A DNA stretch of 64,000 nucleotides, taken from positions 19,716,001-19,780,000 of the forward strand of contig NC_091693.1 in assembly GCF_041296265.1 (NCBI RefSeq), read 5' to 3'. The DNA is from Equus caballus. Its lineage: Eukaryota; Chordata; Mammalia; Perissodactyla; Equidae. This document shows, in pieces, positions 39,009 to 55,799 of the stretch. A model generated the notes under the pieces. That model did no database searches and was not told where the DNA came from. It saw only the letters and a list, made by a program, of their open reading frames with translations. Within the stretch, counting starts at the first letter, position 1; the number at the start of each line of letters is the position of its first letter. The position numbers were made by a program, and so were the translations under genes.

Positions 39009-39505
39009 TAATTCGCCAAAATAAACGACACAAAGGGAAAGAGGAGAGGCAGCCACTGTCGGTTCTCTAGGCCTTCTAGAAAACGTGGAGTTGTTCCTTT
39101 GGCCACACATGTCGACTCTATAAGACATCAAAGGAGAGGGCCCTCTTCAAAAAAAGAATGTCCCCCCACCCCAGTGTCACTTTGGCAAAACAGGGAGAGT
39201 CGACAGTGTCAGCCAGCATGCTGTTGGCACTGTTGTAAACAAACAAGTTAAGGGCAAGATTCTCGCCAAGAGCACTGATGTCTGTATTGAGCGTAGGAAG
39301 CGCTGTACGAGCCCAGAGAGCTCCTTGAAACGTGTGAAAGAAAATGATCAGAAAAAGAAGGAAGCCAAAGAGAAAGTTACTTGGGTCCAGCAGAAGTGCC
39401 AGCCTGCTCCCCGCAGGGCCCCACACTGTGAAAACTGAGCCACGGGAACTCATGCCCTGTGAGGTCAGGGCATCAGAGGTGTAAAAATAAATAAAAGACC
39501 TCTGG
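39009..39505 (+). pseudogene. RPL21 processed pseudogene
   Basis: An intron-free copy of ribosomal protein L21 mRNA lies in FLT3LG's last intron. Frame 1 from about 39012 reads NDTKGKRRGSHCRFSRPSRK then RGVVPLATHM, matching RPL21 TKGKRRGTRYMFSRPFRK HGVVPLATYM. Later blocks keep the [15 protein letters not shown] region (near 39335-39375) and the RPL21 3' UTR (AATAAAAGACCTCTGG at about 39490). The start codon reads ATA, frameshifts and in-frame stops are present, and several codons are missing, so no protein is possible. The remains of the source polyadenylation signal mark it as retroposed. The parent gene is elsewhere. Confidence 0.92.
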
Positions 39506-39849
39506 ACTGTAAATAATAGTAATGATGATTTTTCATTTCAGCACTTGTTTCTGAACCGTAATTTTTATTACAATTTTTTTGAGGAAAGGTAATGCCTGAA
39601 GAAGTTTTCCCACTCCCAGTAACGACGCTATTAGTGTAAGTTAGATAAAATTAAAAATTCAGCTCCGCAGTGGCACTGGCCACGTTCGGAGCACTCGGTG
39701 TTCACACGTGGCTGGCACTGTGCCTGGATCCGAGAGCGCAGATCTAAAACGCTTCCCTCAGTGCAGAGAGTTCTCTTGGACAGCGAGGCCCGAACACACA
39801 GCGAGTGCTGGCTGTGAAGAGAGTTGTTTTCCGCCCTGAGTCTGTGCAG

Positions 39850-40172
39850 AGCTCCGAGCTCGGTGCTTTCCTCTCCCCTGTCCATGGATCCTCAAACAGC
39901 CCGGTGAGACAGACGCATCTATGATCCCATTTTACAGAGGACAACACTGAGGCCCAGAGGGAGCTGTCACCTACCGGAGGACACAGAGCCGGGACTCGGA
40001 GGAAGTCAGCTAGAGACTGGGCCCTTCCTGAGCCGCGCCGCCCCTCTCAATCTCTCTCCAGGATGGAGGCAACGCCAGCATCCGGCCCCGGCCCCGGCCC
40101 CAGCCGCCCCCCTCTGTACAAAGCCCTCCTCCCCGGGAAATTGTATATAAATCATCCTTTTCTACCAGCTCT
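39850..40172 (+). other. FLT3LG: FLT3LG 3' UTR exon with non-canonical polyadenylation signal
   Basis: The exon 7 stop is followed by ACTTG and a GTGAGT donor (37460), and this region matches the human FLT3LG 3' UTR: CGGTGAGACAGACGCATCTA, GATGGAGGCAACGCCAGCAT, CTGTACAAAGCCCTCCTCCC and AAATTGTATATAAATCATCC TTTTCTACC. The human 3' end is also the ATAAATCATCCTTTTCTACC string, so cleavage near 40170 is expected. No AATAAA is present; TATAAA at 40147 is the nearest variant. The exon start is uncertain. The first half of the exon (39895-40020) is an exapted MIR. Confidence 0.75.
39895..40020 (+). repeat. MIR SINE within the FLT3LG 3' UTR
   Basis: ATGATCCCATTTTACAGAGG ACAACACTGAGGCCCAGAGG GAG and ACACAGAGCCGGGACTCGG follow MIR. 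The human FLT3LG 3' UTR carries the same segment, so the insertion predates the split. Confidence 0.75.
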
Positions 40173-40880
40173 GGCCAGGCCTGTCTGTGCATGGGACAGG
40201 GTGTGGATGGGGCCGCTGGGGTCTGAGTCTCGGTTTGGCAGTTAATGCAATGTTTCCTTCAGTACCTGTTTTCTGGGGCTTCCGGGGCTCAGGGCCAGTG
40301 CCGGGCAACGCTGGACCCAGACGAGAGTCAGAACCAGCCCAGGTCTATGGGGGAGAAGTCACGGGACCCCGAGAGCCTTAGGACAGGATGACACACGCTC
40401 TGATGGAGGTGGCGCAGGCACCGTGGGAGCCCGGAGGAGGCAGGTGACCCAGCCTGAGACACAGCGGGGCTCTCTGGAGAAAGGACTCTGGAGCCAAAGG
40501 GCAGTGGGACTGCGACAAGCCAGATTCTAGACGGCGGGGGGTGGAAGGGAGGGGATCCCAGGCACGGGGCACAACCGAAGCAAAGGCCTCGCGTCTAGAA
40601 AGTGAGAAGCTCCTTTGGGGGCCACTCAGGCACTGAAGTCGCTGCTTTCTACACCCTCGGATGGCAGAGGGATGGGGACACTGAGGCCAAGACAGGGTGT
40701 GGGGTTGGGTCAAGTCGCAGGCAGGAGGAAGAGGCACCGCAGCCAGATCTCAGCCTAGACTGAGCGCTGAAGGGCGAGCCTGGATGCCCCCTGCGGGCCA
40801 CCACGTGCCCAGCAGCCTGCTGTCGCCGGAGCGGGTAACAGTCCTTCCCCACGCAAACCCACCTCGTGTGCACTGAATGA
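40173..40880. other. FLT3LG-RPL13A spacer
   Basis: About 700 bases separate the FLT3LG 3' end from the RPL13A promoter. I see no coding exon. An L2-like segment is possible near 40470-40610 (CGAAGCAAAGGCCTCG). The rest is unassigned unique sequence. Confidence 0.5.
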
Positions 40881-41192
40881 ACAGCCCGGCAAAACTACGG
40901 CGGCCGAGGCGGGACAGCCCCGCCCCAGCAGAGCCGCCCCCTCCCCAGCCCACGTGACCTCCCGCCCGGCACAGCCATGGCCGCCCAGGTCCGACGGAAA
41001 GGACACCGGATTGGACAATCAGAAGAGGCCCTGCCTTCTCAGCTGTCTCTCTGCGCACGCGCAGGACACTTTGGCCAATGAAAAGACAGAGAGCTGTCCG
41101 CGCAGCCCGTGTGGCGTCATTTCCGCCGCTCCCTTTTCAGGGATAAGAAACTCTTCGGCGCGACTTCCTTCTTTCCCGGGCGGCTGCCGAAG
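40880..41192 (+). promoter_or_regulatory. RPL13A: RPL13A promoter and 5' UTR
   Basis: The CpG-rich promoter carries GC boxes (CCCGCCCC near 40920), an NRF1-like TGCGCACGCGCA at 41052-41063 and a CCAAT box (GGCCAATGAAAAG near 41072). The pyrimidine string CTTCCTTCTTTCCC at 41164-41177 is the expected 5' terminal oligopyrimidine (TOP) start, giving a 5' UTR of only about 25 bases. TOP control couples translation to mTOR signalling. Confidence 0.8.
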
Positions 41193-45259
<4,067 letters not shown>

Positions 45260-45290
45260 GCCCAATAAAACTGACTGTTAACTCCTCATG
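45260..45290 (+). terminator. RPL13A: RPL13A polyadenylation signal
   Basis: AATAAA at 45264-45269 begins five bases after the stop codon, the very short 3' UTR typical of ribosomal protein genes. Cleavage is expected about 45283-45290. Confidence 0.85.
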
Positions 45291-46749
45291 CTTGGCCTGG
45301 CCTGCCCTTCCTCCATCGCCGCCCGCCCTAGGATGTGGGGGACACCCCGGGGCCGCTGTCCAGGCACCACAGGCAGCCTGGGCCTTGGCAGGCTGGGAAC
45401 ACAGAAAGGGCCGTAGAAGCACTAACAGCTGTAAGCTGTGCGGGCGTCATGACGTACTTGTTCTTGAGAGCTCTAGGAAGGCAGCAGTTGGAACCATCAG
45501 TTCAGTTTCAGTATTTGAGCTGAAACCTTTTACGTTGTGAGTGGGGCGTCCGTTTAAACGGCCCCCGGGGTCACGGGCTATACTCTGCAGCTGTCAGAAC
45601 GTGAGGGGTGCTGGGGGCACTGAGCCTGGCGCTGGGCGGAGGCGGTTGTAGATCCGCAGCTGGGAGGTACAACCAGGGAGCCGCACTGCCCTTGCACCTT
45701 CCCTGGACTTTGTGATCAGGAGCAAATAAATTACTTTTCAAGCAATTTGGCGTCTTTGCAGTGTGTGTCTGCTCTGGAGGCAGGCCCTTGGCAAGAAAAG
45801 GGAGCTTGCGTAAAACTGCCTGTGCTGCAGTCTGCACAGAGAAATGTTGCTTGATACCTGCCCTTCGTGGCAGAAGATTTGTTGAGATTTACACGCTAAA
45901 GAATTTCCTTGAAGCCAGTTATTGGTATTTCCCAAGGCTAGCACGGCCTGTGTGGCCCAGTTTATGTGGAGCTCGCTCACTTTCATGCAGCTGCAAAGTA
46001 TGGAACTACCATTGTGAGCCGGTCCCCCACTGCGGGACGTGGGCTGTTGCACACTTAGGCCGCACCGGGGGGCTGTGCTTTGTGAAGACATTTTGCAGGT
46101 GGTATTTAGGCACTAAAAGTGGGATATGAACGTTACTGGCATCTTACCTGGAAGAAGACTAGGCAGCAGGTTAGGTCTGTCCCGGGGGGCCCCCGAGGCT
46201 GCTGGCATTTAGCGGGTACCCAGCCCTCTGCCATCAGCACTGGCCACCTCCATCACAGCCTCCCCTGCTGGGCTCGGGCCCCGTATGCACATGAGGTTTC
46301 TGTGGAGCCTCCTATACGGGGTGCCGGCCCCAGGATCCAGCGCGGAGCTGTCTGGCCTGACAGGTAAGCGGGTCTGTCCTGAAGGAAGCCAGCTTGATGC
46401 CCTGGGGATTGGTGGACAAGAGTTGGAAATAGTTTTGTCATTGAGGCGTTAGGCGTTCCCACGCCTGACAGCACAGGGGGAGCTAGTGGAGCGTAATGTG
46501 CGTTTTACTGCAGCTCGCGGGCAAATTAGAGCTGGTGCACCAGGCCGTTCTGTCGTGTTGAATGTCTTGCAAATGTCCAGCAGAGCACAGTGACTCAGGT
46601 TTTCGCCAAACCATCATCAGATGGGTGTGTCCCTACCCCTCCCGGGGCTTCTGCTCCCCACGGGAGCTGCCACCAGAAGCAACTAAAGGCACAGAGAGTT
46701 TAAATCTTACAGTTGGCAAAACTGCACGTTACAGCAGCACAATATAACC

Positions 46750-47290
46750 CCACCAAAAGCAGGATCCGTTCAAAAGATCAATCGGGCTTTATAAAACTAA
46801 AACTTTCCACTTCAAAAGACACCACTAGTGAGGCTGGCCGGCTGGCGTAGTGGTGAAGTTCATGCGCTCCACTTTGGCAGCCCAGGGTTCGCGGGTTCAG
46901 GTCCCAGATGTGGACCTACGCACCACTTAAGCCATGCTGTGGCAGGCGTCCCACATAAAATAGAGGAAGATGGGCACAGATGTGTGCTCAGGGCCAATCT
47001 TCCTCAGCAAAAAGGGAGGATTGGCAGTGGATGTTACCTCAGGGCTACTCTTCCTCAAAAAAATAAAAATGACCGTTAACATGAACACAAGCTTCAGGCT
47101 GGGAGAAAATATTTGCAAATCATTTTCTCTTTTGAAGGACTTGATCCTGAATGTATAAAAAGCTCTTAAGACTCAATAACAAGAAAACAAATAACCAAGT
47201 AAAAGTTAAGCAAAAAATTGAATAGACATTTCACCAAAGAAGATATATAAATGGCCAGTAGTAAGCACAGGAGAAGATGCTCACCGTCGT
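46750..47290 (+). mobile_element. L1 LINE fragment interrupted by an ERE
   Basis: AAAACTAAAACTTTCCACTT CAAAAGACACCACTAG before 46829 continues after the ERE as CAGGCTGGGAGAAAATATTT GCAAATCA and ATTTCACCAAAGAAGATATA TAAATGGCCAG, the usual L1 ORF2 order. Truncated and diverged. Confidence 0.75.
46829..47067 (+). repeat. ERE SINE
   Basis: The head GAGGCTGGCCGGCTGGCGTA GTGGTGAAGTTC, two GCTCAGGGC tail modules and an A-rich end mark a plus-strand ERE inside an L1. Confidence 0.88.
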
Positions 47291-47708
47291 TTGCCGTTAG
47301 AGAATGTACATGAAATCGGGCATACCCCTCATGCTTCCTGTAGGACAAATACGGGGAGTTGGAACCTCTGGGCCAACGGCAGGAGCATTTTCAAAGCTCC
47401 AGTTCCATCTTGCCCAGCTGCCCACCAGCAAAGCCCCCTCCACAGCACGTGGGCGTGCTGCCCCGTCCATGGAAGAGAGGGCCACCAAGGAAGGTCCTGT
47501 TTTAACAGGCGTTTCAGTGCGCGCTGCGGAGGGTGAGCGTATCCAGGCCTACTAGCGTTTGCGTTTCTGTTGTGAAATGCCGGTAAATATGTCCGTGAAG
47601 TCTGGCGGCGGCGAGGAAATGTTGCCTCAAGTGGCAATAAGTAGAATGGGCTGAAGGTGATTATTGGACGACAAGGCTGTTCACAGTGCAGGTGAAAAAT
47701 CCGCATGG

Positions 47709-47914
47709 TGAGGGGCTGGCCCCGTGGCCGAGCGGTTAAGTTTGCGCGCTCCGCTGCAGGCGGCCAAGTGTTCGAATCCTGGGCGCAGACATGGCACGGC
47801 TCATCAAACCACGCTGAGGTGGCATCCCACATGCCACAACTAAGAATATACAATTATGTACCGGCGGGCTTTGGGGAGAAAAAGGAAAAAACTAAAATCT
47901 TAAAAAAAAAAAAT
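47709..47914 (+). repeat. ERE SINE (long-tailed type)
   Basis: The head GAGGGGCTGGCCCCGTGGCC GAGCGGTTAAG is followed by CACATGCCACAACTAAGAAT ATACAATTATGT and an A-rich tail. Confidence 0.88.
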
Positions 47915-48679
47915 CAACATGGTGGGTTGTAACTAGCCTTAAAATAGGTGCCATTGAACAGAAATGGAAAAATGAGCGTATTGCAGGAAGGAAAGAAAAG
48001 AGTTAAAAAGCAAGAAGAAGGCAGGAGGGAGGAAGAGAGAGAAATAGGTTTTGGTCACAACGGAGAATGTATATCGTGAGCTGTGATGATAAATGTGAAA
48101 AACTATGGACCTAAAAGTCTCCAAATTGCCCCTTGGGGGGAGGCGCTATTTCTTTGCTTTTTCCTTATCATCAAAATCTCACCAGCTACTCGGAGCAATT
48201 TGCAAAATCTCGAGCATTTTCAAAACCAGAGAGGAACTCGCACCTAATCGGACCACCTGGGGCTGCAAACCACCCGGCAGGGTCGTGCACTTCCTTCCAG
48301 GCTTTCATCTAAGTAACTTTTGTACACAGTTTAGCACACATTGTAGACAACAACTGTGGGTCCTGCTTTTTGTTTTTTTTTTGTTTTTTTTTTTAACTAA
48401 TATCATAAATCCTTTCTAAGTCGTTTGAAAACTCCAGAAGTTACTTTTTTCTAGAACCTTCTATGAACCCCAGAGAGACTGCAACGACGATAATTAAAAC
48501 TGAATCATTCAAAATTTACAAAGCTGTTAAGTGTAAAAGAAATTTAAACAAACTTTCCAATGGTTTTTTGTAAGTTTGTAGCATTTATGTTGCTGAAGTT
48601 CTTACAACTTAAAAGATACCATATATATACACGCAGCCTTCTCTGTTTATAACAGCACTTTCTGCATTGATAAAAATGT

Positions 48680-48835
48680 TCTAAGATCTTCGCTGTCCCC
48701 TCTGCAAGCCGCTAGCCAAGGGTGGGTACTGAGCACTTGAAATATAAATACAGGGACCGAGGAACTGAATTTTAAATTTTATTCTATTTAAATTTAAATA
48801 ACCACAGGGAGCTATTGGCTACGTTATCGGACAAT
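48680..48835 (-). repeat. DNA-transposon-like fragment
   Basis: GAGCACTTGAAATATAAATA then TTTAAATTTAAATAACCACA GGGAGCTATTGGCTACGTTA TCGGACAATGCA matches the internal palindromic and terminal parts of the CAGTGCTGTCCAATA-type element. Confidence 0.5.
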
Positions 48836-49189
48836 GCAGTCTATCAACATCAAAAGATATAGCTCACAATTATATTGCACAATAAGCTTTCAAAAAAGAA
48901 TTCATCCCAGAGCTGGTCGATAAATATTTGTTGAATTAATGTGTCACGCTATGCCTCCTGTTCTGTCATTTCCTTTGTCCCTTGACTTTTTGTACTTTTT
49001 GAATTTTGCACCACGTGCATGACATGCTTATTCGGAAGGAATTGCCAATTTAAACAAGAGGAAATGGAACATGGCTAGCAATCTTTTCATCTCTGGATTG
49101 ATCGACTAACCTCAAGTATTTTAAGCGCTTGCAGAGTATTCCACGGTCAAGCAACACCCTGACTTATCCGCCTGCCTACAGGTGGGCAT

Positions 49190-49345
49190 TTTGGTAGATC
49201 TAATTCTCCTCCATTCCTTCATTTGGTTAGTCATCAACATGTACGATGAGCACCTGCTATGTGACAGACGCCAGAAGCCCTGGAGGACACAGCAGACAGC
49301 AATCCTTGCCCTCACTCTAGTGGGGAAGAGGCAACAAAGGATAAA
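49190..49345 (-). repeat. L2 LINE 3' end
   Basis: CATTCCTTCATTTGGTTAGT, GAGCACCTGCTATGTGACAG and CCTTGCCCTCACTCTAGTGG GGAAGAG follow reversed L2. Confidence 0.65.
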
Positions 49346-49359
49346 CAAGAATACACGAG

Positions 49360-49613
49360 GGGGCCAGCCCGGTGGTGTAGTGGTTAAGTTCGTGTGCTCT
49401 GCTTCAGTGGCCTGGGCTTCATGGGTTCGGATCCTGGGCACAGACCTACACACTGCTCATCAGGTCATGCTGTGGCAGCATCCCACATAGAAGAACTAGA
49501 AGGACCTACAACCAGGATATACAACAACATCCTGAGGCTTTGGGGAGGACAAAAAAGAGGAAGCTTGACAACAGATGTTTGCTCAGGGCCAATCTTCCTC
49601 ACCAAAAAAACAA
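49360..49613 (+). repeat. ERE SINE (full, long type)
   Basis: GGGCCAGCCCGGTGGTGTAG TGGTTAAG head, CATCCCACATAGAAGAACTA body and GCTCAGGGCCAATCTTCCTC tail with an A/CAAA end. Confidence 0.9.
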
Positions 49614-50068
49614 ACAAACCAAAAACCACCAGCGAGTGGAATCCAGCTTGTCAGCAGTGCTGTGAAGGAAACTTCACACTCTTATTAATAGGGCGGGGGT
49701 CCCCAGTGTGGGGGTTGGGAGAGGTTCCACTGGAGGCTGAGAGGTGAGGCACTGGAACAACGCATTCAGCACAGAGGGAATAGCACACTAATTGAGAGGG
49801 AGCGTTGGAAACCTCGACAGCAATATGACAAGTTAATTATTTATCAGTTGAGTCTAGAAGAAATTAAAACCTGGGCTTTGTCATTTTTTTACAATTTACT
49901 TTTCCTGCTAATTCATTGCTATTGTATTTTACAAAAACACTGGTCCATGACAAGTTGCAAATTTAAAAAACTGGTCCTTCACCACAGATTGGTTGAGAAG
50001 AAACAATGTAGAGGTTTGTTGGAGCACAGATTTTATGTTCTAAACCGCAATACCTAAAAAAGTCTTCA

Positions 50069-50298
50069 CTTGGGGCTGGCCCCGTGGCCAAGAGTGGTTA
50101 AGTTCGCACGTTCCTGTTTCAGTGGCTCACGGCTTCGCCAGTTCGGATCCTGGGCGCAGACATGGCACCGCTCATGAGACCATGCTGAGGCGGCGTCCCA
50201 TGTGCCACAACTAGACGGACCCACAACTAAGAATATACAATTACGTACCGGGGGGGCTTTGTGGAGAAAAAGGAAAAATAAAAAAAAATTAAAAATTA
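50069..50298 (+). repeat. ERE SINE with target-site duplication
   Basis: GGGGCTGGCCCCGTGGCCAA head and an A-rich tail are flanked by AAAAAGTCTTCAC on both sides (about 50057 and 50299), a 13-base target duplication. Confidence 0.9.
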
Positions 50299-51127
50299 AA
50301 AAGTCTTCACCAGAATTAATAGACAGATCAGTCTATATAAGAGACACAACACAATCTATATTATTCAATGGGACGGGGACCATCAGCCTCAAGGACTGAG
50401 GTGAGGTCCCTCTGATCGCCACATATTTATTTGCAGGCAAAGAAATACAAGCATAGCAGGGACTCACGCCAGCAGGGATATGCAAGTCAAAGCTCAGCAG
50501 TTCTAGTCTGCCTCCCTTCAACGTACACCAGCCCTACCCAAGGCCGTTCCCTTAGGGAGCATGCTAGGAGCAATAGGCAAGTTACGCAGACGGCGTTCCG
50601 TTCCTGCAAGGGCCCAGCGTTTCTAAGCCCCTTGCCTTCATGCTCGGTAAGATACTCCCTTCCGGCCTTTGATTCCAAAGCACAAACAATCTAGTACAGT
50701 AATTTATGAGAATCAGCAGATCGCATATTTCTCAGCCACCCATTTGTACTTCTTCTTGCTAAGCTTAAAGCCCAGCAAGAATGTTGCTATGATCTCCTGC
50801 CACACAGATGGCCACACAATTGTCTTAACACAAAGTTATTGAATATACTGTGTATTCCCTGTGGATTTAATTGCATCTTGCATCATATGCTAAATTCTCA
50901 AATCAAGTGGGATTTATTTGGGGGCTTCCTAGGAGGTATAGTTTAAATATTTACATGGAAGAAATCAACTTTTCTTTTTAAAAGAAAACGTATTTAAACA
51001 CACCCACACAAATATAAGGTCATATACCAGGATTTATTCTTAAATGATTAATTCACAGGCTGTTTGCCAGAATAAAGACAAATTTAAGTCTTGTATATGT
51101 TGATTATCAGCTCGGTGCATCTTTGTG

Positions 51128-51598
51128 TGTTGAACTGGGACAGACTCGTGTAACCATGGACTCTCTAGGACCAGTTCAACCGACGCCATCAACAGAGTAA
51201 TTAAGGGTGGTTTTCTCAGGAACTGAGACCCCTTCTCCAGTTCAGGCCAGTTGAGACCACCAACCCATCAAATGGGCCTGCACAAATGCCCGATAAATGA
51301 CCCTTCTGATGTCAAAGGCTTGAAAACTCCACCCTCAGATCATGCTAACATCACCATTTTGTGGCCATGTCCTATGAAGAGCCATGAAGCTTGACTACGC
51401 TGCACAGATCCATGACCTCACGTCTCCTCACCTCCAGTCACCCATCTCCGCACTTCAGATGGCCCTGGCCTTGATCCCATAAATTTTGCCCCAAGCCTGG
51501 ATCGGGGATCTGAGAGTATATCTCTCCTGTCTCCTTGCAGATCGATCTTGCACATAAAGCTATTTTTGTTTTCCTGAAGGCTGATGCTTTAATAATTG
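51128..51598 (+). mobile_element. Solo LTR-like relic of an endogenous retrovirus (fossil)
   Basis: A block of about 470 bases begins near TGTTGAACTGGGACAG. It has a retroviral U3/R-like end: CCCATAAATTTTGCCCCAAG, a GTATATCTCTCCTGTCTCCTTG string and a polyadenylation-type CATAAAGC near 51555. No gag, pol or env-like sequence adjoins it. Probably a class I solo LTR; the family is not named. Ends are approximate because an ERE adjoins on the right. Confidence 0.5.
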
Positions 51599-51607
51599 GC
51601 TCTTCTC

Positions 51608-51857
51608 TTTTTTTTTTTTTTTTTTTTGAGGAAGATTAGTCCTGAGCTAACTACTGCCAATCCTCCTCTTTTTGCTGAGGAAGACTGGCCCTGAGCTCAC
51701 ATCCGTGCCCATCTTCCTCTACTTTCTATGTGGGACGCCTACCACAGCATGGCTTGCCAAGCGGTGCCATGTCCACACCCAGGATCTGAACCAGAGAACC
51801 CCAGGCTGCTGAGAAGCCGAACATGCGAACTTAACCGCTGCACCACCGGGCCGGCCT
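51608..51857 (-). repeat. ERE SINE with target-site duplication
   Basis: The minus strand reads GAGGCCGGCCCGGTGGTGCA GCGGTTAAG. GGCTCTTCTCTTT (left) and GGATCTTCTCTTT (right) flank it, with one mismatch. Confidence 0.9.
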
Positions 51858-52744
51858 CTGGATCTTCTCTTTATGTGCACCAGGTGGCCAGCCCTTGCTC
51901 AGCAACACTAGCAAAAGCTTAAATTTGAGGTCTCTGATGAATGTGAAGCCTCAGCTAGAGGGCTGGAGAACACTCTGGGAGGTGCGGGGCGGGGTGGGAA
52001 TCTTTCTGGGTTTTAGTTTTTAGTTTAATAATCCACGAGTATTTCTGTCCTTCCCTATCTGCTTTACAATTTAAGAGGCAATTTCCGAAAGGGGAAAAAA
52101 GAGCTGAGGCCTCAGATCCTCCTGGGCTCATTTGCTGACTGCCTTTGGCTAAAGGGGTGACCCTGAGAGGTGACCCCTGCTCTCTGAGCCTCAGCGTCCT
52201 CCTCCTGTCCTGTCAAATGGGATAATAGCAGTAATTCCTATGGGGTGGGAGGAGCAGCCGAACATGCATTTCTAGAGACAGAGTAACACTGAACAAGGAA
52301 ACACTCAGATAAACCAGACCAAGACTAAGGGGAGAGGCACACGATTCATCTGCGCCAAGCTCGGGAGTTTGAAATCTTGCAACAAGGTCTGAATCGGTGA
52401 GAGTGTGGACAGCTGCCCGGGTTGGCCTGAGACACCAGGTTGTTGCCCCACTGCCGGTGGCCCACGACGGCAGGTACACAATAGGTGCACAAAAGTGTGG
52501 GCTGACTATAAAAAAGACACCAGGGTTCCTTCTTTAAAGGTAGGTTATCAAGAACTCTGAAGCCAGACTGCCCACCTCTGCCTCTCATTTTCTGCGAAAC
52601 CTGGAGCATCTGTGCCTCAACTTCCCCATCTAGAAAACGAGAAGAATAATAGACTATTAGCACAATGCCTCTGGCCCATGGCAATTGCTTCCTAAGATTC
52701 TGCTTCCTAAGAGTTTCTTAAATAATAAATTAGTATCCAGTTAT

Positions 52745-52945
52745 AGATCTACAGTGCCCAACCCAGTAGGCATTAGCCCGATGTGGCGATTTAAATTTAA
52801 ATCTAACAAAATTAAATAAAGTTAATTCTGGTCCTCAGTCGCACAGGCCACATTTCAAGCGCCAGCGGCTACCGCAGTGGACAGCGTACATATGGCACAT
52901 TTCCATCACAGCGGAAAGTTCTATTGGACAGCGCTGTTGCAGAGA
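52745..52945 (-). repeat. DNA-transposon-like element with terminal inverted repeats
   Basis: It runs from TACAGTGCCCAACCCAGTAG to TCTATTGGACAGCGCTG, an inverted-terminal structure of the CAGTGCTGTCCAATA type, with a TTTAAATTTAAATC centre. About 200 bases, diverged. Confidence 0.6.
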
Positions 52946-53039
52946 GAAAATCAGCAAAAGGGCTTTTTTCCCAGTAAACTATTATCTGAGACACAGGGAA
53001 CAATTTTCATTAAACTTCAAAAAGCTCAAGGGCAATGCC

Positions 53040-53490
53040 CGCCCCTCACAAAGATGGCGGCGTCGCCCGCCCCGCAAAAAGATGGCCGCAACCACCCCGG
53101 ATACAGCCACGCGGTCCCCACACCCAACATGATCCTAGCCCCGCAGAATCATGCCCGCCTCCCTATAACTCTCGCGATAATGTAGACCGGGCTCAAGGCT
53201 GACCACGCCTTCCCGACGTGAATTAGCGCGCCAGTGCAGGGACGCCCTGACTATCGCGAGACAGCGTCCGCGGCTTCCCTCCCCTCTGCCCTTAACCATC
53301 ATGGCGGCGTCGGCGCCGTCTCCGAATTGCGTGTTTGGTGAGGGCCGCCCGTCAATCAGAGTGGCGCCCAAGGCACCGCCCCAAACCCTGCTGCCCCTCC
53401 CCCTTTCGTCACTTCCTCTCTAGCCCCTGCGCAGCCGATAAGGAAACCCGGGCGCCGCGCGGCTTTCCTTTTTTTCCGGCGGCCGGGAAG
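53040..53490 (+). promoter_or_regulatory. RPS11: RPS11 promoter region with YY1-like and TCTCGCGA motifs
   Basis: YY1-type strings occur at 53051 (AAAGATGGCGGCG), 53082 (AAAAGATGGCCGC), 53299 (ATCATGGCGGCG) and over the start codon at 53488. Two TCTCGCGATA / ATCGCGAGAC elements lie at about 53168 and 53252. A pyrimidine tract (CTTTCCTTTTTTTTCC, 53463-53477) is the predicted TOP start, leaving a short 5' UTR before the ATG at 53491. The set is typical of a ribosomal-protein CpG promoter. The upstream ATG at 53301 is discussed as a finding. Confidence 0.75.
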
Positions 53491-55483
<1,993 letters not shown>

Positions 55484-55535
55484 GACGATGCCTGCCTGCT
55501 CCCCCAAACAAAATAAAGTTATTTTCTCAGCCACA
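55484..55535 (+). terminator. RPS11: RPS11 3' UTR and polyadenylation signal
   Basis: AATAAA at 55512-55517 is 29 bases past the stop. Cleavage is expected near 55530. A second AATAAA at 55745-55750 lies downstream and could serve rare read-through transcripts. Confidence 0.85.
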
Positions 55536-55778
55536 GGCCAGGCTCGGGGTGTCTGCCCTTCTTGGGGGAGGGGACTGCCTGGGAATTGAGCAAGAGGTTG
55601 AGGTGAAGGAGGGGTTCGTTTTCATTCTCTGGGGGCACAAGGATGGGAATGGGAGCCACATTCTGCCTCTGGCTCTCATCTGCGGGTGAAGACAAAAGCC
55701 GTGTTGGGATGCTGCCCTTCTCTCTGCGTCTTCTCTTGGTGTCGAAATAAATAAGTTGTTCTACCTGTCGTCGAACTG

Positions 55779-55795
55779 CCCCCCCCCCCCCCCCC
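55779..55795 (+). repeat. Poly-C run of 17
   Basis: Seventeen C residues follow AACTG. As for the G run at 37676, the length may not be exact. Confidence 0.75.
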
Positions 55796-55799
55796 AGTC

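Larger units (their letters stand above)
45291..53150. other. RPL13A-RPS11 intergenic spacer
   Basis: About 7.9 kb without a recognisable exon. Contents seen are six ERE copies or fragments, an L1 fragment, an LTR relic, L2 pieces and two DNA-transposon-like elements, listed separately. Stretches 45300-46740, 48100-49180, 50310-51120 and 51860-52740 show nothing I can name beyond short repeat pieces. An AATAAA-bearing string near 45724 lies downstream of RPL13A and could serve a rare longer transcript. Confidence 0.55.

Noticed and set aside
40755-41058. Possible minus-strand gene divergent from RPL13A
   Set aside because: Short GC-rich frames in a CpG island with no splice signal or recognisable protein. 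Antisense noncoding initiation is possible but not supported here.
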